This document shows, piece by piece, positions 37,572-47,960 of a stretch of DNA of 64,000 nucleotides (positions are counted from its first letter, which is position 1; each line of letters opens with the position of its first letter). Source of the stretch: Francisella philomiragia subsp. philomiragia ATCC 25015 (GTDB lineage Bacteria; Pseudomonadota; Gammaproteobacteria; Francisellales; Francisellaceae); the NCBI RefSeq assembly GCF_000156715.1, contig NZ_DS999316.1:234619-298618 (forward strand), in the 5' to 3' direction. The position numbers and the translations under genes were made by a program. The notes beneath the pieces are model-generated. The model ran no database searches and was not told the DNA's origin. It was given only the letters and a program-made list of their open reading frames with translations.

Positions 37572-37862
37572 TTATTTTTTCTGAGCAGCTACTGCTTGTT
37601 GTTGAAATTGTAACATTGCATTTTGCATTTGATCTGGAGTAAGTTTAGACTTGCTTCCAGATATTCCATCTGTTAGACCACTAACCACTTCTTGGTTATC
37701 TGTCGTTATGTTGTTTTGATCCATTTGAGTTTTTAAAGCTTGTCCCATAGTATAGCCAACAGAGTAGCTAAGATCATCTTGATTATCTGCTGCTGCGAAA
37801 GCACCACCAATAAGTGAACCAGCAACTAATGGCGCTAAAAATAGAGTTTTAGTTAATTTCAT
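37572..37862 (-). CDS. fipA: FipA: small Mip-like FKBP_N domain protein
   Basis: A 96-residue exported protein. The signal peptide ends at GGAFA, and the mature part DDLSYSVGYTMGQALKTQ through LTPDQMQNAMLQFQQQ is only the FKBP_N dimerisation region; there is no peptidyl-prolyl isomerase domain. This is the layout of Francisella FipA, which binds FipB and modulates its redox activity. AAGGAGAAAT is the ribosome binding site. The gene starts 70 bases upstream-adjacent to the end of queG and directly precedes fipB. Confidence 0.88.
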   Translation of the reverse strand: MKLTKTLFLAPLVAGSLIGGAFAAADNQDDLSYSVGYTMGQALKTQMDQNNITTDNQEVVSGLTDGISGSKSKLTPDQMQNAMLQFQQQAVAAQKK

Positions 37863-37932
37863 TATTTAATTTCTCCTTTAGTTTGGAAATGTCTATCCTA
37901 AGTTATTCTAACAAACCGGGATTAAATCACAA

Positions 37933-39033
37933 TCATTTATCTATTTTACTTAGATTAATTTGTTTATTTAACGCCCATTTTATATGTTCTAAGACAATTT
38001 CTCTGTCTAGAAATTCATTTTTCTTATTTTCTAATGATAGTATATTTTCTGGTTTATATGGTGAGTTTCCGATACCAATAGCTATATTTCTTATCCAAGC
38101 ATCATAACCAATTCTTCTGATTGCCGAACCTTGTGTATATTTATCAAAATCTTTTCTAGTCCATGAGAATAGTTCAAGAAGAGGTTTATTTATTAAAAAA
38201 GCTCTCTGTTGGAAGTCCTTTTCTGTAGTTATGGGGGCATTATTGTTAAAAGGACAAACTAATTGACAATCATCACAACCATATATTCTTGTGCCAATTT
38301 TATCTCGAAGCTCTAGAGGTATAGATCCTTTGTTTTCTATTGTTAGATACGAGATACATTTTCGCGAATCGATCATTTTACCATGTTGAATTGCTCCAGT
38401 TGGACATAGCTTGATACATGCTTGGCATTTGCCACAAGAATCTTGATGCTTTGGAAGAGTAGGTAAATCTGACAAATCAAGATTACTATAAATTACACCA
38501 ATAAAGAAAAATGAACCTTGTATTTTATTCATAAGCATAGAGCTTTTGCCTTGCCAGCCTAATCCTGCTTTTTCAGCTAGCGGACGTTCAAGTACTGGAG
38601 CACTATCTGTAAAAACTCTGAATTGATGATCACCTGTAAGCTCATTTATATACTCACCTAATCGTTGAAGTTTTTTCTTCATTACTTTGTGATAATCTCT
38701 ACCATGAGCATATATAGATATGTCTGCAATATCTGTTGAGGATTTTAGTCTCTTAACTTCATTTTTGATAGCTATAGTTCTGTTAAGATAGTTTAATGTG
38801 GCAACAATTACGCTATTAGTGCCAGGTACTAATTCATTTGGAACAAATCTCTTTGAGCCATGCTTTATCATGTACTCAAGATCTGCATGATAGTTATTTT
38901 CTATCCATTTGTTATAGTAAGGAATATATTCAGATAAATTGCAGTCAGCTTTAGATATAGATGATAAACCAAGGCTATCAGTAGCAAAATTTTGTACTTG
39001 TTGCCACTGCATTGCAGAAAGCTTTAGCTTCAT
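37933..39033 (-). CDS. queG: Epoxyqueuosine reductase
   Basis: A 366-residue cobalamin- and Fe-S-dependent enzyme for the last step of queuosine synthesis in tRNA. ATG at 39033 (MKLKLSAMQWQQV) is chosen; a longer frame runs back into rsfS. The two 4Fe-4S motifs are CGKCQACIKLCPTGAI and CDDCQLVCPFN; GWQGKSSMLMN and FRVFTDSAPVLERPLAEKAG are QueG signatures. It follows rsfS with a two-base gap between the rsfS stop and this start. The C-terminal HEAT-like extension of QueG is present only in short form (IRRIGYDAWIRN). Confidence 0.93.
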   Translation of the reverse strand: MKLKLSAMQWQQVQNFATDSLGLSSISKADCNLSEYIPYYNKWIENNYHADLEYMIKHGSKRFVPNELVPGTNSVIVATLNYLNRTIAIKNEVKRLKSSTDIADISIYAHGRDYHKVMKKKLQRLGEYINELTGDHQFRVFTDSAPVLERPLAEKAGLGWQGKSSMLMNKIQGSFFFIGVIYSNLDLSDLPTLPKHQDSCGKCQACIKLCPTGAIQHGKMIDSRKCISYLTIENKGSIPLELRDKIGTRIYGCDDCQLVCPFNNNAPITTEKDFQQRAFLINKPLLELFSWTRKDFDKYTQGSAIRRIGYDAWIRNIAIGIGNSPYKPENILSLENKKNEFLDREIVLEHIKWALNKQINLSKIDK

Positions 39034-39035
39034 TA

Positions 39036-39371
39036 TTAGTCTTCTTTGCGTTTGATATCCCAAAGTTTTTCTAGTGCGTAAAGTTCCCTAGTTTCTTCTA
39101 GCATTATATGTACAACAATGTCACCGATATCAACTAAAACCCAGTCAGATTTATTATCGCCTTCAATACCTAGTATTGTAATTTTGTTATCTTTAAGTTC
39201 TTGTTCTAAATTTCTTGCTAGTGATTTAGCGTGAGTAGTAGATGATGCTGTAGTAATTACTATGTTATCCATCATATCAGTAAGATGTTCAACGTTAATA
39301 GATTGAATATCTTGGCCTTTTAAATTATCTAAAGCTTCTAGAACGATTTGTAGTCTTTGATCAGTCGTCAT
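39036..39371 (-). CDS. rsfS: Ribosomal silencing factor
   Basis: A 111-residue protein of the RsfS/DUF143 family that binds L14 on the 50S subunit and blocks joining when nutrients run low. The typical core ALDNLKGQDIQSINVEHLTD, DNIVITTASSTTHAKSLARN, DWVLVDIGDIVVHIM and LYALEKLWD is all present. Normal length. It immediately precedes queG and is divergent from the small membrane protein gene at 39476. Confidence 0.93.
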   Translation of the reverse strand: MTTDQRLQIVLEALDNLKGQDIQSINVEHLTDMMDNIVITTASSTTHAKSLARNLEQELKDNKITILGIEGDNKSDWVLVDIGDIVVHIMLEETRELYALEKLWDIKRKED

Positions 39372-39475
39372 GAATTATTTTAATTATTGTTTCATAAATT
39401 TGGACTAAGATTATAACATAAGTTAGCTTAAATAATGATATCATTATATAAACAAATAGTTTCAGGAGATCATAG

Positions 39476-39808
39476 ATGAAGAATAAGAATCTATTTCTAT
39501 TCGTACTTTTAGTTATTTTAACTGTGATAGTTTTGGTTTTATTTTATAGGTTTGCTCAATGGTATGAGCAGATATTAGGGACTATATTTTCTTATATTGT
39601 AATGATTACAATATTGTTATTTGTATTTGCGCCTTTTAAGTTTATCAAAGATAAGAAAGCAAAAGTAAATATGCTCAACTATTTCAAATATTTAGGTATA
39701 ACCATTCTAGAAATAGTTAAGATAATAGTTAATATAGTTAAGCAAGCAGCCTTAACCTTGGTATATCTTGTCTCTCGATTATTTGCCAAAGATCTACAAG
39801 AAAAATAA
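39476..39808 (+). CDS. Small inner-membrane protein of unknown function
   Basis: A 110-residue protein with two strong membrane helices (LFLFVLLVILTVIVLVLFY and ILGTIFSYIVMITILLFVF) and a third amphipathic or hydrophobic stretch near the end (IVKIIVNIVKQAALTLVYLV). A CAGGAG ribosome binding site lies about ten bases ahead. No family is recognised. It precedes the UvrD-like helicase by 18 bases on the same strand. Confidence 0.65.
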   Translation: MKNKNLFLFVLLVILTVIVLVLFYRFAQWYEQILGTIFSYIVMITILLFVFAPFKFIKDKKAKVNMLNYFKYLGITILEIVKIIVNIVKQAALTLVYLVSRLFAKDLQEK

Positions 39809-39826
39809 TCAAATTCGAATTTTTAA

Positions 39827-41887
39827 ATGCAATATACAGCTGAACAACAAAAAATAATAACTCATGATTTAGATAAACATGCCTTAGTTTCTGCAGTTGC
39901 TGGGAGTGGAAAAACTCAAACTTTAATAGCAAGAATTGAGTATCTAATTGACAATAAAGTTCCACCAAATAAGATATTGGTTCTAATGTATAACAAATCA
40001 GCTCAACTTGATTTTGCAGAGAGACTTAAAAAGGTTATTAAAGCTGATATTGCAAGGTTAGTTAACGTAAGAACAATGCACTCATTAGGAAATAGTTTCT
40101 TACAAGCTTTTGCAAAAGCAGGATTTGTTAAGGCAGATAAGATTCTTAAAGAGTATGAAATAGATGCAATTATTTCAAAGCTACTTAAGCTATATCAAAA
40201 AGAATTTAAAATAACTAAAGATATTGATAACGAAAGAGTCGAAACATTTAAAGAATATATTTCATTATTGAAATCAGACTTATCTCTTACTAACAAAAAA
40301 CTCAATGAACTTAATACTAAAGAGAAAAAACTTTTAGATAAAGTGTTTTTAGAGTTTAGCAAAGAATGTGAGCAACAAAAAGCTATTACTTATGATGATA
40401 TGATTTATCTTCCAGCAAAGCTTTTTGAAAAAGATAAAAATAGCATAGCTCAAGCAAGTAGCTTATATTCTCATATAATCATAGATGAATATCAGGATAT
40501 CAATCAGGCACAACAGTTTTTTTTGAAGTGTTTAGTTGGAGAAAACACTTATGTTATGGCCGTAGGAGATGTTGATCAGACAATATATCAATGGCGTGGT
40601 TCTACTCCATATTATATGTTAGAAGGTTTCAAAAAAGATTTTAAAAATGTAAAACAATATAGTTTATCTTACACATTTAGATATGGTGATTTAGTATCTT
40701 TGATGGCAAATAATATTATTACTAATAATAAAAAACGCCATGATAATCTATGTATTACATACCCTAAATTAAATAAAACAACTGATATTAGTATCCTCGA
40801 TAGTAGTGATAAAGTTGTCCTTAAACTTAAAGCATTGATTGATAGTGGTGTCAAAGCTAGCGATATAGCTATTCTTGTGCGTAAGTATAATTCAACAACG
40901 GTATTTGAGTTAAGCTGCCTGTATCATGATCTAGCTTATAGCGTGGTTGCAGATAAGAATATTTTTAGTGAAAATCTATTTAAAGCTATATATGGGTATT
41001 TGATGCTGTTTAACAAGGGTAGGGGTTTTGCTAAACACAGTATCGATCAACGAATTGAGTTTATAAAAGCTATGCTTGATTATCCGTCACTATATCTCAA
41101 AAAAGATGTTAAGCAAAATTTGGCAAATAAAATAGCTCAAGATATTTCAGCTAGCATGAATATAATTTCAGAATTGACCAAAACAGTTGATAAACCATTT
41201 AAAGAAAAAAATATATTAGCAGTATCAGCTAGTTGGAGAGCTATTTTTAATAATACTCGGATTAAAAAGTCAGAAAGAGCGATAAGTTTTATATTAGAAA
41301 CTTTAGATCTCGAAAAACAAATTTCTAAAGTCTCTGGAGAGACGCACTCAAGCAAATCTAAATTACAAATTATAGATGGAATGAGTAGTTTTGCTAAAGG
41401 TAAGAAAAGCTCATTGTCAGAATTTATTGAACTTTTATATGAGCTATACATAAAATCAAATCAGCAGGGTGAAAATGATCCGAATCAGATCCAGATCATG
41501 TCAATGCATAGAGCCAAAGGTTTAGAGTGGGATTATGTTGTTGTACATGATGCTACAGAAGGAGGCTTTTTCGGTGAAAAAAACTCTAAGGCTTGTGATG
41601 AAACAATCGAAGAGGAGCGAAGATTATTCTACGTTGCTATTACACGAGTCAAGAAACATTTGTTCATAGTATCATCAGATGATATTAATCGTTTATCATC
41701 ATGGTATGAGATCAAAAAAAATACCTATCCGAAAGATTTGAAATGTAAAAATAGTTTAAGATTTTTGTATGAAGGTAACTTGATAGATTGTCAAAATCAT
41801 CTAGAGATTATTAACAATATCTCTAATGAGGATAACAAATTTTCTAACAAGATATTTAAACGTTATTATGAGAGTTTATCAAAATAG
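39827..41887 (+). CDS. UvrD/Rep-family superfamily 1A DNA helicase
   Basis: A 686-residue ATP-dependent helicase. Motif I is AVAGSGKTQTLIARIEYL (residues 24-41), motif II is IIDEYQDINQAQ, motif III is AVGDVDQTIYQWRGS, motif V is SMHRAKGLEWDYVVV and motif VI is ERRLFYVAITRVKKHLFI. It is shorter than UvrD and diverges clearly from the second copy at 50242, which I call rep. The C-terminal 60 residues are unlike UvrD's UvrB-binding tail. Probable roles are replication restart or recombination control. It forms a likely two-gene unit with the small membrane protein upstream. Confidence 0.85.
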   Translation: MQYTAEQQKIITHDLDKHALVSAVAGSGKTQTLIARIEYLIDNKVPPNKILVLMYNKSAQLDFAERLKKVIKADIARLVNVRTMHSLGNSFLQAFAKAGFVKADKILKEYEIDAIISKLLKLYQKEFKITKDIDNERVETFKEYISLLKSDLSLTNKKLNELNTKEKKLLDKVFLEFSKECEQQKAITYDDMIYLPAKLFEKDKNSIAQASSLYSHIIIDEYQDINQAQQFFLKCLVGENTYVMAVGDVDQTIYQWRGSTPYYMLEGFKKDFKNVKQYSLSYTFRYGDLVSLMANNIITNNKKRHDNLCITYPKLNKTTDISILDSSDKVVLKLKALIDSGVKASDIAILVRKYNSTTVFELSCLYHDLAYSVVADKNIFSENLFKAIYGYLMLFNKGRGFAKHSIDQRIEFIKAMLDYPSLYLKKDVKQNLANKIAQDISASMNIISELTKTVDKPFKEKNILAVSASWRAIFNNTRIKKSERAISFILETLDLEKQISKVSGETHSSKSKLQIIDGMSSFAKGKKSSLSEFIELLYELYIKSNQQGENDPNQIQIMSMHRAKGLEWDYVVVHDATEGGFFGEKNSKACDETIEEERRLFYVAITRVKKHLFIVSSDDINRLSSWYEIKKNTYPKDLKCKNSLRFLYEGNLIDCQNHLEIINNISNEDNKFSNKIFKRYYESLSK

Positions 41888-41889
41888 AA

Positions 41890-42339
41890 TTAATTAGCCT
41901 TATTATCTTGCAATGCTTCGTTTGGAGTATCTACTTTCGGCGCTAACTCATCTTTAGACTCAAAAGGTTGATCTGAGAAGTACATAGCTGGGTGAGCTAT
42001 TATTTTATTATCATCAATTTTGTTACACCATTGGCCATTTTTGTCTATACTAGCTGAGAAACCATCTAGAATTTGGATATACTTCTTCCAGCATTGCGCT
42101 TTGAACATAGGCTTTTTGCCTGTTGTTACATTAGTCTTAAGCCATGTTTTACCATTATCAGAAGATTCTAAATACGTGATTAAACAGTAGTCATGTGGTT
42201 TTGGCATTTCCGCTTCTTTTGCGGCCGCTTCAGCTGCTTTTTCTTCAAGTTTGGACTGATAGTGAAAGTAGTATGCAATACCAGATATTGCTACTACTAC
42301 ACTGATAATTACTGAAAAGATAAATATCTTTTTTTTCAT
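41890..42339 (-). CDS. Membrane-anchored protein of unknown function
   Basis: A 149-residue protein with a single N-terminal membrane helix (IFIFSVIISVVVAISGIAYY), a short charged helix rich in Ala/Glu (KLEEKAAEAAAKEAEM) and a periplasmic domain with three cysteines (DYCLITYL, AQCWKKY, GQWCNKI). No family is recognised. It ends in a disordered NEALQDNKAN tail. It converges with the helicase gene, stop to stop within three bases, and is divergent from alaS. Confidence 0.6.
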   Translation of the reverse strand: MKKKIFIFSVIISVVVAISGIAYYFHYQSKLEEKAAEAAAKEAEMPKPHDYCLITYLESSDNGKTWLKTNVTTGKKPMFKAQCWKKYIQILDGFSASIDKNGQWCNKIDDNKIIAHPAMYFSDQPFESKDELAPKVDTPNEALQDNKAN

Positions 42340-42412
42340 TTTAAAACTTACACAAAACCAACAACTTATTTACGATTATATACTTATTTATATTCAAATG
42401 CGATTGGTAGAG

Positions 42413-42442
42413 TTTATTTTGTTTACTAAAATGGTTTATAAT
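42413..42442 (+). promoter_or_regulatory. Candidate alaS promoter
   Basis: A perfect -10 TATAAT lies at 42437-42442. TTTATT about 18 bases ahead is only a weak -35. The predicted leader to the alaS ATG is about 50 bases and ends in GGAAGG. Confidence 0.35.
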
Positions 42443-42500
42443 ACTAGCTGTTTTGAATTTAATTTAAATATCTGTAGCGCTATCTACTGGAAGGTAAACT

Positions 42501-45098
42501 ATGATTTCTACTAAAGAGTTACGTAATAAATTTATAAGCTATTTTGAGTCTAAAAACCACTCGCATCAACCAAGTTCATCTTTAATACCATTTGGTGATG
42601 ATACTTTATTATTTACGAATGCTGGAATGGTGCAATTTAAAGATGTTTTTTTGGGATTAGAAAAGAGAGATTTTTCTAGAGCTGTTACAGTTCAAAAGTG
42701 TCTTAGAGCCGGTGGTAAGCATAATGATTTGGATAATGTAGGTTATACAGCTAGACATCATACTTTTTTTGAGATGCTAGGTAATTTTAGTTTTGGTGAT
42801 TATTTCAAAAAAGATGCTATCAGCTTTGCATGGGAATTTTTGACTAAAGAGATCAAATTACCTGTTGAGAAATTATGGGTAACTATATATGCAACAGATG
42901 ATGAAGCATTTGATGTATGGCACAATCATATTGGTTTACCAAAAGAAAGAATTATTCGTATAGACTCAAATGATAACTTTTGGTCAATGGGTGATACTGG
43001 CCCTTGTGGTCCATGTACTGAGATTTTTTATGATCATGGTGAAGATGTTGCTGGAGGATTACCTGGCACTCCAGATGAAGATGGAGATAGATATATCGAG
43101 ATCTGGAATATAGTATTTATGCAGTTTAATCGTCATGCTGATGGTACAGTTACGGATTTACCTAAACCATCTGTTGATACTGGAATGGGCTTAGAAAGAA
43201 TAGCAGCTGTACTACAAGATGTTCATAGTAATTACGATATAGATTTATTTCAAGCATTGATTAAAAAAGCTCAAGAAGTAACTAATGCTGATGATATAAA
43301 TTCACCTTCTTTAAAAGTGGTGGCAGATCATATACGTTCATGTGCTTTCTTAATTGCAGATGGAGTCTTGCCATCGAATGAAGGTAGAGGATATGTTCTA
43401 AGAAGAATTATTCGCAGAGCAATTCGTCATGGTAATAAACTAGGCGCTAAGGATATATTTTTCTACAAGTTAGTAGCAGAGCTTATTAACCAAATGGGTG
43501 AGGCATATCCTCAATTAATAGATAAGAGAGAACTTATTGAAAAGACTCTTATAAAAGAGGAAGAGTTGTTTCTAAGGACTATTGAAAATGGTATCAAAAT
43601 TTTTGATACAGAAATTGCGAGTCTAAAATGCGATACTATTTCTGGAGAGATAGCATTTAGACTTTATGATACATATGGTTTTCCTTTGGATTTGACTGCT
43701 GATATGGCTCGCGAGAAAGGTCTAAAAGTTGATGAAGAAGCATTTAAAGAGCAAATGCTAAAACAAAAGCAAAGGTCAAAAGAAGCAGGGAAGTTCAATG
43801 TTGATTATAACAGCATTATTAATTCACAAGCAAAGTCAAATTTTAGAGGCTACTCGACATTAATTGAAGATGCTAAAGTACTTGAGATATATCAAGATGG
43901 ACAACCTGTTAATACAATTCAAGCTGAAAGCACGGCTGTTATAGTTCTTGACAGAACACCGTTTTATGCTGAATCTGGCGGTCAGGTTGGTGATAAAGGT
44001 GTTTTAGAAGGTGTCGGTGTTGAATTTATAGTTGAGGATGTGCAAAAATCTGGTGAAGCAATTTTACACATTGGTAAACTGTCTAAGGGTATACTAAATA
44101 CTTATGATGAAGTAACCGCGAGGGTCAATGATTCAGTAAGACTTGCTACTGCTGCTAATCATAGTGCTACACATTTATTACATAAAGCTTTAAAGATTGT
44201 CTTAGGTAGTCATGCTGAGCAAAAAGGCTCACTTGTTGATGATAATAAATTAAGATTTGATTTTACGCATGATAAGGCTATATCACGTGTTGAAATTGAA
44301 CAGATCGAAACTCTAGTTAATCAACAAATCAGAGCTAATTATCCTGTTGCTACTATAGAAACATCTCAAGAAAAAGCCAAATCTCTAGGAGCAGAAGCTT
44401 TATTTGGTGAGAAATATGGAGATATTGTTAGAGTGATTTCAATGGGAGATTTCTCTATTGAGCTTTGTGGAGGAACTCATGTTGCATATACTGGAGATAT
44501 TGGTTTATTTAAGATAGTGTCAGAAAGTGGTATTGCATCTGGTATTAGAAGAATAGAGGCAATAACAGCTGATAAAGCTATAAAATATACTTTTGCTATC
44601 GAAAATAAACTAGCTGCAATAAAAGAAATTACCAAGTCAAATGACTCTAACCTATTAGATAAACTACAGTCAATGTTAGAGCATCTTAAGAATCAAGAAA
44701 AAGAAATTGCTAAACTTAAAAAAGATATTTTATCAGGAGCAAATAGCAATATTAAAGAGTCTTCAATAGATGGTATCAAATTAATAATAGCTAATTTAGA
44801 AGGTGTAGATATCAAAACACTGCGAGAAAAAATTGATGATTACAAGTCAAAAAATGATAAGATGGTAGCAGTGTTAAGTACTATAAATGCTGATAAAGTG
44901 CAGTTTGTGATTGGAGTTAGTAAATCTATAACATCATTAATCAAAGCCGGAGATATAGCTAAGGAATTTAGTGGTTATATAGATGGCAAAGGCGGTGGTC
45001 GCCCAGATATGGCTCAAGGTGGCGGTAATAACTCTACCAATATTGATAAAGCTCTAAGTGATTTAGAAAAGTATATTTCAATTAACATAAAAAAGTAG
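42501..45098 (+). CDS. alaS: Alanine-tRNA ligase
   Basis: An 865-residue class II synthetase that charges tRNA-Ala. The N-terminal catalytic core shows [36 protein letters not shown] with [11 protein letters not shown], and [12 protein letters not shown]; the editing domain has the zinc-binding [11 protein letters not shown] and [13 protein letters not shown] motifs; the C-terminal oligomerisation domain ends with [12 protein letters not shown]. All four domains are present at normal length. GGAAGG precedes the start. The downstream ftlC-like gene begins ten bases after the stop. Confidence 0.98.
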   Translation: MISTKELRNKFISYFESKNHSHQPSSSLIPFGDDTLLFTNAGMVQFKDVFLGLEKRDFSRAVTVQKCLRAGGKHNDLDNVGYTARHHTFFEMLGNFSFGDYFKKDAISFAWEFLTKEIKLPVEKLWVTIYATDDEAFDVWHNHIGLPKERIIRIDSNDNFWSMGDTGPCGPCTEIFYDHGEDVAGGLPGTPDEDGDRYIEIWNIVFMQFNRHADGTVTDLPKPSVDTGMGLERIAAVLQDVHSNYDIDLFQALIKKAQEVTNADDINSPSLKVVADHIRSCAFLIADGVLPSNEGRGYVLRRIIRRAIRHGNKLGAKDIFFYKLVAELINQMGEAYPQLIDKRELIEKTLIKEEELFLRTIENGIKIFDTEIASLKCDTISGEIAFRLYDTYGFPLDLTADMAREKGLKVDEEAFKEQMLKQKQRSKEAGKFNVDYNSIINSQAKSNFRGYSTLIEDAKVLEIYQDGQPVNTIQAESTAVIVLDRTPFYAESGGQVGDKGVLEGVGVEFIVEDVQKSGEAILHIGKLSKGILNTYDEVTARVNDSVRLATAANHSATHLLHKALKIVLGSHAEQKGSLVDDNKLRFDFTHDKAISRVEIEQIETLVNQQIRANYPVATIETSQEKAKSLGAEALFGEKYGDIVRVISMGDFSIELCGGTHVAYTGDIGLFKIVSESGIASGIRRIEAITADKAIKYTFAIENKLAAIKEITKSNDSNLLDKLQSMLEHLKNQEKEIAKLKKDILSGANSNIKESSIDGIKLIIANLEGVDIKTLREKIDDYKSKNDKMVAVLSTINADKVQFVIGVSKSITSLIKAGDIAKEFSGYIDGKGGGRPDMAQGGGNNSTNIDKALSDLEKYISINIKK

Positions 45099-45107
45099 AG
45101 TTTGCTC

Positions 45108-46490
45108 TTGAAAAGATTGTATAGACATTTATTGGTATTCATTGGAATCTTTGGCTCGTGTATTAGTGCTGCAGCTAATACTGTAGCTGACTATACAGAT
45201 ACAGTAAAACAGTCTATACAAAATTCACCGCAATATAAGTTTATAGGGTTTCAATTAGATTCTAGACAGATGAATCCAGCCATTCAACTTGGAAGATTAT
45301 TACCAAGTATAGATATTGGAGGATCTATAAAAGCTACAAATATACTAGATCAAAGAACTATGGCCGATGGTGATATTGCTGGTGGTCGCTTTGATTCAAT
45401 TAAAGGGTTGGTCTCGTTGACACAACCTTTATATGATTATGGAGCTTACAAAGATCTTCAGTCAGCTCAGGAAGTAGCTCAGTTTGCTCAGCAAGACTAT
45501 AGAACAAATTATCAACAATTCTTGTATGATACAAGCTATGCATATTTTAACTTAGCTAAGGCGATAAAAAATGTTGAATATACTTCATATAATTTAAAAG
45601 CCAACAAACAAAGCCTAAATGAGTTAGAGAGTAAATTTAAAGCAGGTACAGCTGATATTGCGGATTACGAAACTGTTAAGGCAAACTATTATATTGCAGA
45701 AGCTAGTTATGCAGCTGCTCAGAGAGAAGAAAGAGTTGCACATGCTGAATTACGTAAGTTTACTAATAATGATGATGATGTTGTCTTGTATAGTAATGAT
45801 TTTAAAATAAAAGAGCCATCACCTAATACTGAAGAAGGTTGGGAAGAGCTTACAATGCGTAGTAGTCCATCATACTTAGGTTCTATGCATACAAAAGAAA
45901 GCAATTACTATAATTATCAGTCAGCCACTAGCTCATTTATGCCTAAAGTTAATTTTGAAGTTAAATATTCTCCTGGTTTTAATGATGTTAGTTCACTAGG
46001 TAATCCGGTGTTTGATAATTTCTTACCCTCAAAAGGTACAGTTAATGCTTTTTATTTCGGTATTAATCTTACTTGGAATATTTTTGCTGGTGGTACCAAC
46101 TATGCTGAATTAAAAAAAGCCGCGTATGATTATCAGTCCTCAGAATTTGATATGATTCAAACAGGAAGGGTCGCTCAAAATGATGCTATGTATGCTTTTA
46201 GATTTGTTGAGCTTAAAAAGAAAGAGATAGAATCATTGCGCAAGTCTGTTGCAGCAGCAAAAATTGCGTATGAAAAATATAAAGAAAGGTATGATCAAGG
46301 AACAACAACTATTACTCAGTATTTCATACTTTTAAACAATTATTATCAGTTTCTAATTCAGTTAAACAATACTGAGTTTGATTATATTATGGGCTTTTTG
46401 AGCTTATATAAAACAGCCGGTATTTTTACATCAAGTACAGTGCAAGATTTTAATAACTGGCTAATACTAAATCAAGATGTGGAGCTATAA
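45108..46490 (+). CDS. ftlC: TolC-family outer-membrane efflux protein (FtlC-like)
   Basis: A 460-residue outer-membrane channel. The likely start is TTG at 45108, spaced eight bases from TAGAG; another TTG lies two codons earlier. The signal peptide LYRHLLVFIGIFGSCISAAA is followed by two outer-membrane efflux protein repeats, with LVSLTQPLYDYGAYKDLQ in the first and FGINLTWNIFAGGTNYAELK in the second. It is shorter than many TolC proteins. From memory, Francisella FtlC is encoded next to an aminopeptidase and tal, which matches here and separates it from TolC and SilC. No inner-membrane pump is adjacent. Confidence 0.82.
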   Translation: MKRLYRHLLVFIGIFGSCISAAANTVADYTDTVKQSIQNSPQYKFIGFQLDSRQMNPAIQLGRLLPSIDIGGSIKATNILDQRTMADGDIAGGRFDSIKGLVSLTQPLYDYGAYKDLQSAQEVAQFAQQDYRTNYQQFLYDTSYAYFNLAKAIKNVEYTSYNLKANKQSLNELESKFKAGTADIADYETVKANYYIAEASYAAAQREERVAHAELRKFTNNDDDVVLYSNDFKIKEPSPNTEEGWEELTMRSSPSYLGSMHTKESNYYNYQSATSSFMPKVNFEVKYSPGFNDVSSLGNPVFDNFLPSKGTVNAFYFGINLTWNIFAGGTNYAELKKAAYDYQSSEFDMIQTGRVAQNDAMYAFRFVELKKKEIESLRKSVAAAKIAYEKYKERYDQGTTTITQYFILLNNYYQFLIQLNNTEFDYIMGFLSLYKTAGIFTSSTVQDFNNWLILNQDVEL

Positions 46491-46494
46491 AGTT

Positions 46495-47871
46495 ATGCAT
46501 ATTTCAACGAGATTACAATGTTTTTCTTTACAAAAAGAATTTGATTCTAAGCCTATTTATCTAATACATAAGACTAATTTTGATAACTGGCTTAGTCAGC
46601 AAGATTCTTTTAGTCAAAATTTCATTAAACAGTTTGCTGATAAGAAAATAATAGCTATACCTGGTGAATCGGGAAGTATTCAAAAGATTATCTGTATTAT
46701 TTGTGAAAATATGTATAGTTTAGCATCTTTGTCTAGTCAGTTAAGCAAAGGTAATTATCATATAGAATATTCAGAAATTTCTGATTTATCATTGCATTAT
46801 ATTGGTTTTGGGTTATCAAGTTACAAGTTTGAAAAATATAAGTCTAATCAACAAGGTGTAGATGTAAAATTATTTTTACCAATACAATATAAACACATAT
46901 TAACAACAGTTGAAGCAGCTTTTATTGTTAGAGATATGATTACAACACCTGCTGAAGATATGGGCCCTGAAGATATTTCTAATATTATCAAATCTATTGC
47001 TAAAGAATTTGATGCCAGCTTTGAGGAAATAGTTGGAGAAGAGCTCAAAAATCAAGGATACATGGGTATTTATACTGTAGGTAAAGCAAGTCATAGGTCT
47101 CCAAGATTAGTTAAATTAAATTGGGGTAATGAAAATCACCCTAAAGTTTCTATAGTGGGAAAGGGTGTTGCTTTTGATACAGGTGGGCTTGATATAAAAG
47201 CATCGCAATTTATGTTACTGATGCATAAAGATATGGGTGGTGCTGCAAACGCTATAGGTCTTGCTTATATGATTATGAAACATAATCTTCCAGTAAGGTT
47301 AACTCTATCAATACCTACAGTTGAGAATGCTGTAGATGCGAAGTCATATCGTCCTAGTGATATCATTAAAATGAAAAATGGAACTACTGTTCAAGTTACA
47401 AATACTGATGCAGAAGGAAGATTGATTTTAGCTGAACCACTACATGAAGAGGCTACTAAAAATCCAGAATATTTAATAGACTTTTCAACTCTAACAGGAG
47501 CTGCAAGAGTGGCTGTTGGTGATAAAATTTCAGCATTTTTCTGTAATAATGATGATGTTGCAAGAGATATTTATAATTATGGGGAAATCGAGCAAGATCA
47601 GACTTGGAGACTCCCGTTAGCTGACTGTTATAGAAAAAATCTTGAAACAGAATTCGCAGATATATCACACTGTGAGCTGTCAACTTTTGCCGGAGCCGTA
47701 AAAGCAGCACTATTTATGGAGCATTTTGTAGGTATTGAGAATGCTCCTACTTGGATTCATTTTGATATAATGGCTTGGAATGTTGCTAACTCTCCAGGTA
47801 AACCAAAAGGTGGAGAAATGATGGGTGTTAGAGCAATGTTTAAAATGTTGGAAGAGAAATACAGCAAATAA
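46495..47871 (+). CDS. M17 leucyl aminopeptidase family protein
   Basis: A 458-residue cytosolic metallopeptidase. ATG at 46495 is preferred, with GGAG ahead, over an in-frame ATG at 46477 inside ftlC. The metal-binding and catalytic blocks VGKGVAFDTGGLDIK, MHKDMGGAANAIG and the diagnostic NTDAEGRLILAEPL are all present, plus DFSTLTGAARVAVG. It removes N-terminal residues from peptides as a hexamer requiring Mn or Zn. The size fits the shorter PepB/YP_-like branch rather than PepA (about 500). It lies between ftlC and tal. Confidence 0.9.
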   Translation: MHISTRLQCFSLQKEFDSKPIYLIHKTNFDNWLSQQDSFSQNFIKQFADKKIIAIPGESGSIQKIICIICENMYSLASLSSQLSKGNYHIEYSEISDLSLHYIGFGLSSYKFEKYKSNQQGVDVKLFLPIQYKHILTTVEAAFIVRDMITTPAEDMGPEDISNIIKSIAKEFDASFEEIVGEELKNQGYMGIYTVGKASHRSPRLVKLNWGNENHPKVSIVGKGVAFDTGGLDIKASQFMLLMHKDMGGAANAIGLAYMIMKHNLPVRLTLSIPTVENAVDAKSYRPSDIIKMKNGTTVQVTNTDAEGRLILAEPLHEEATKNPEYLIDFSTLTGAARVAVGDKISAFFCNNDDVARDIYNYGEIEQDQTWRLPLADCYRKNLETEFADISHCELSTFAGAVKAALFMEHFVGIENAPTWIHFDIMAWNVANSPGKPKGGEMMGVRAMFKMLEEKYSK

Positions 47872-47960
47872 ATTTTAAATAATTAATATTTACTTTATTT
47901 ACTAATACTCTCGAAGTTGTATACTTTATTAATGAAGTGTAAAAATTTTATTAAAAAATT

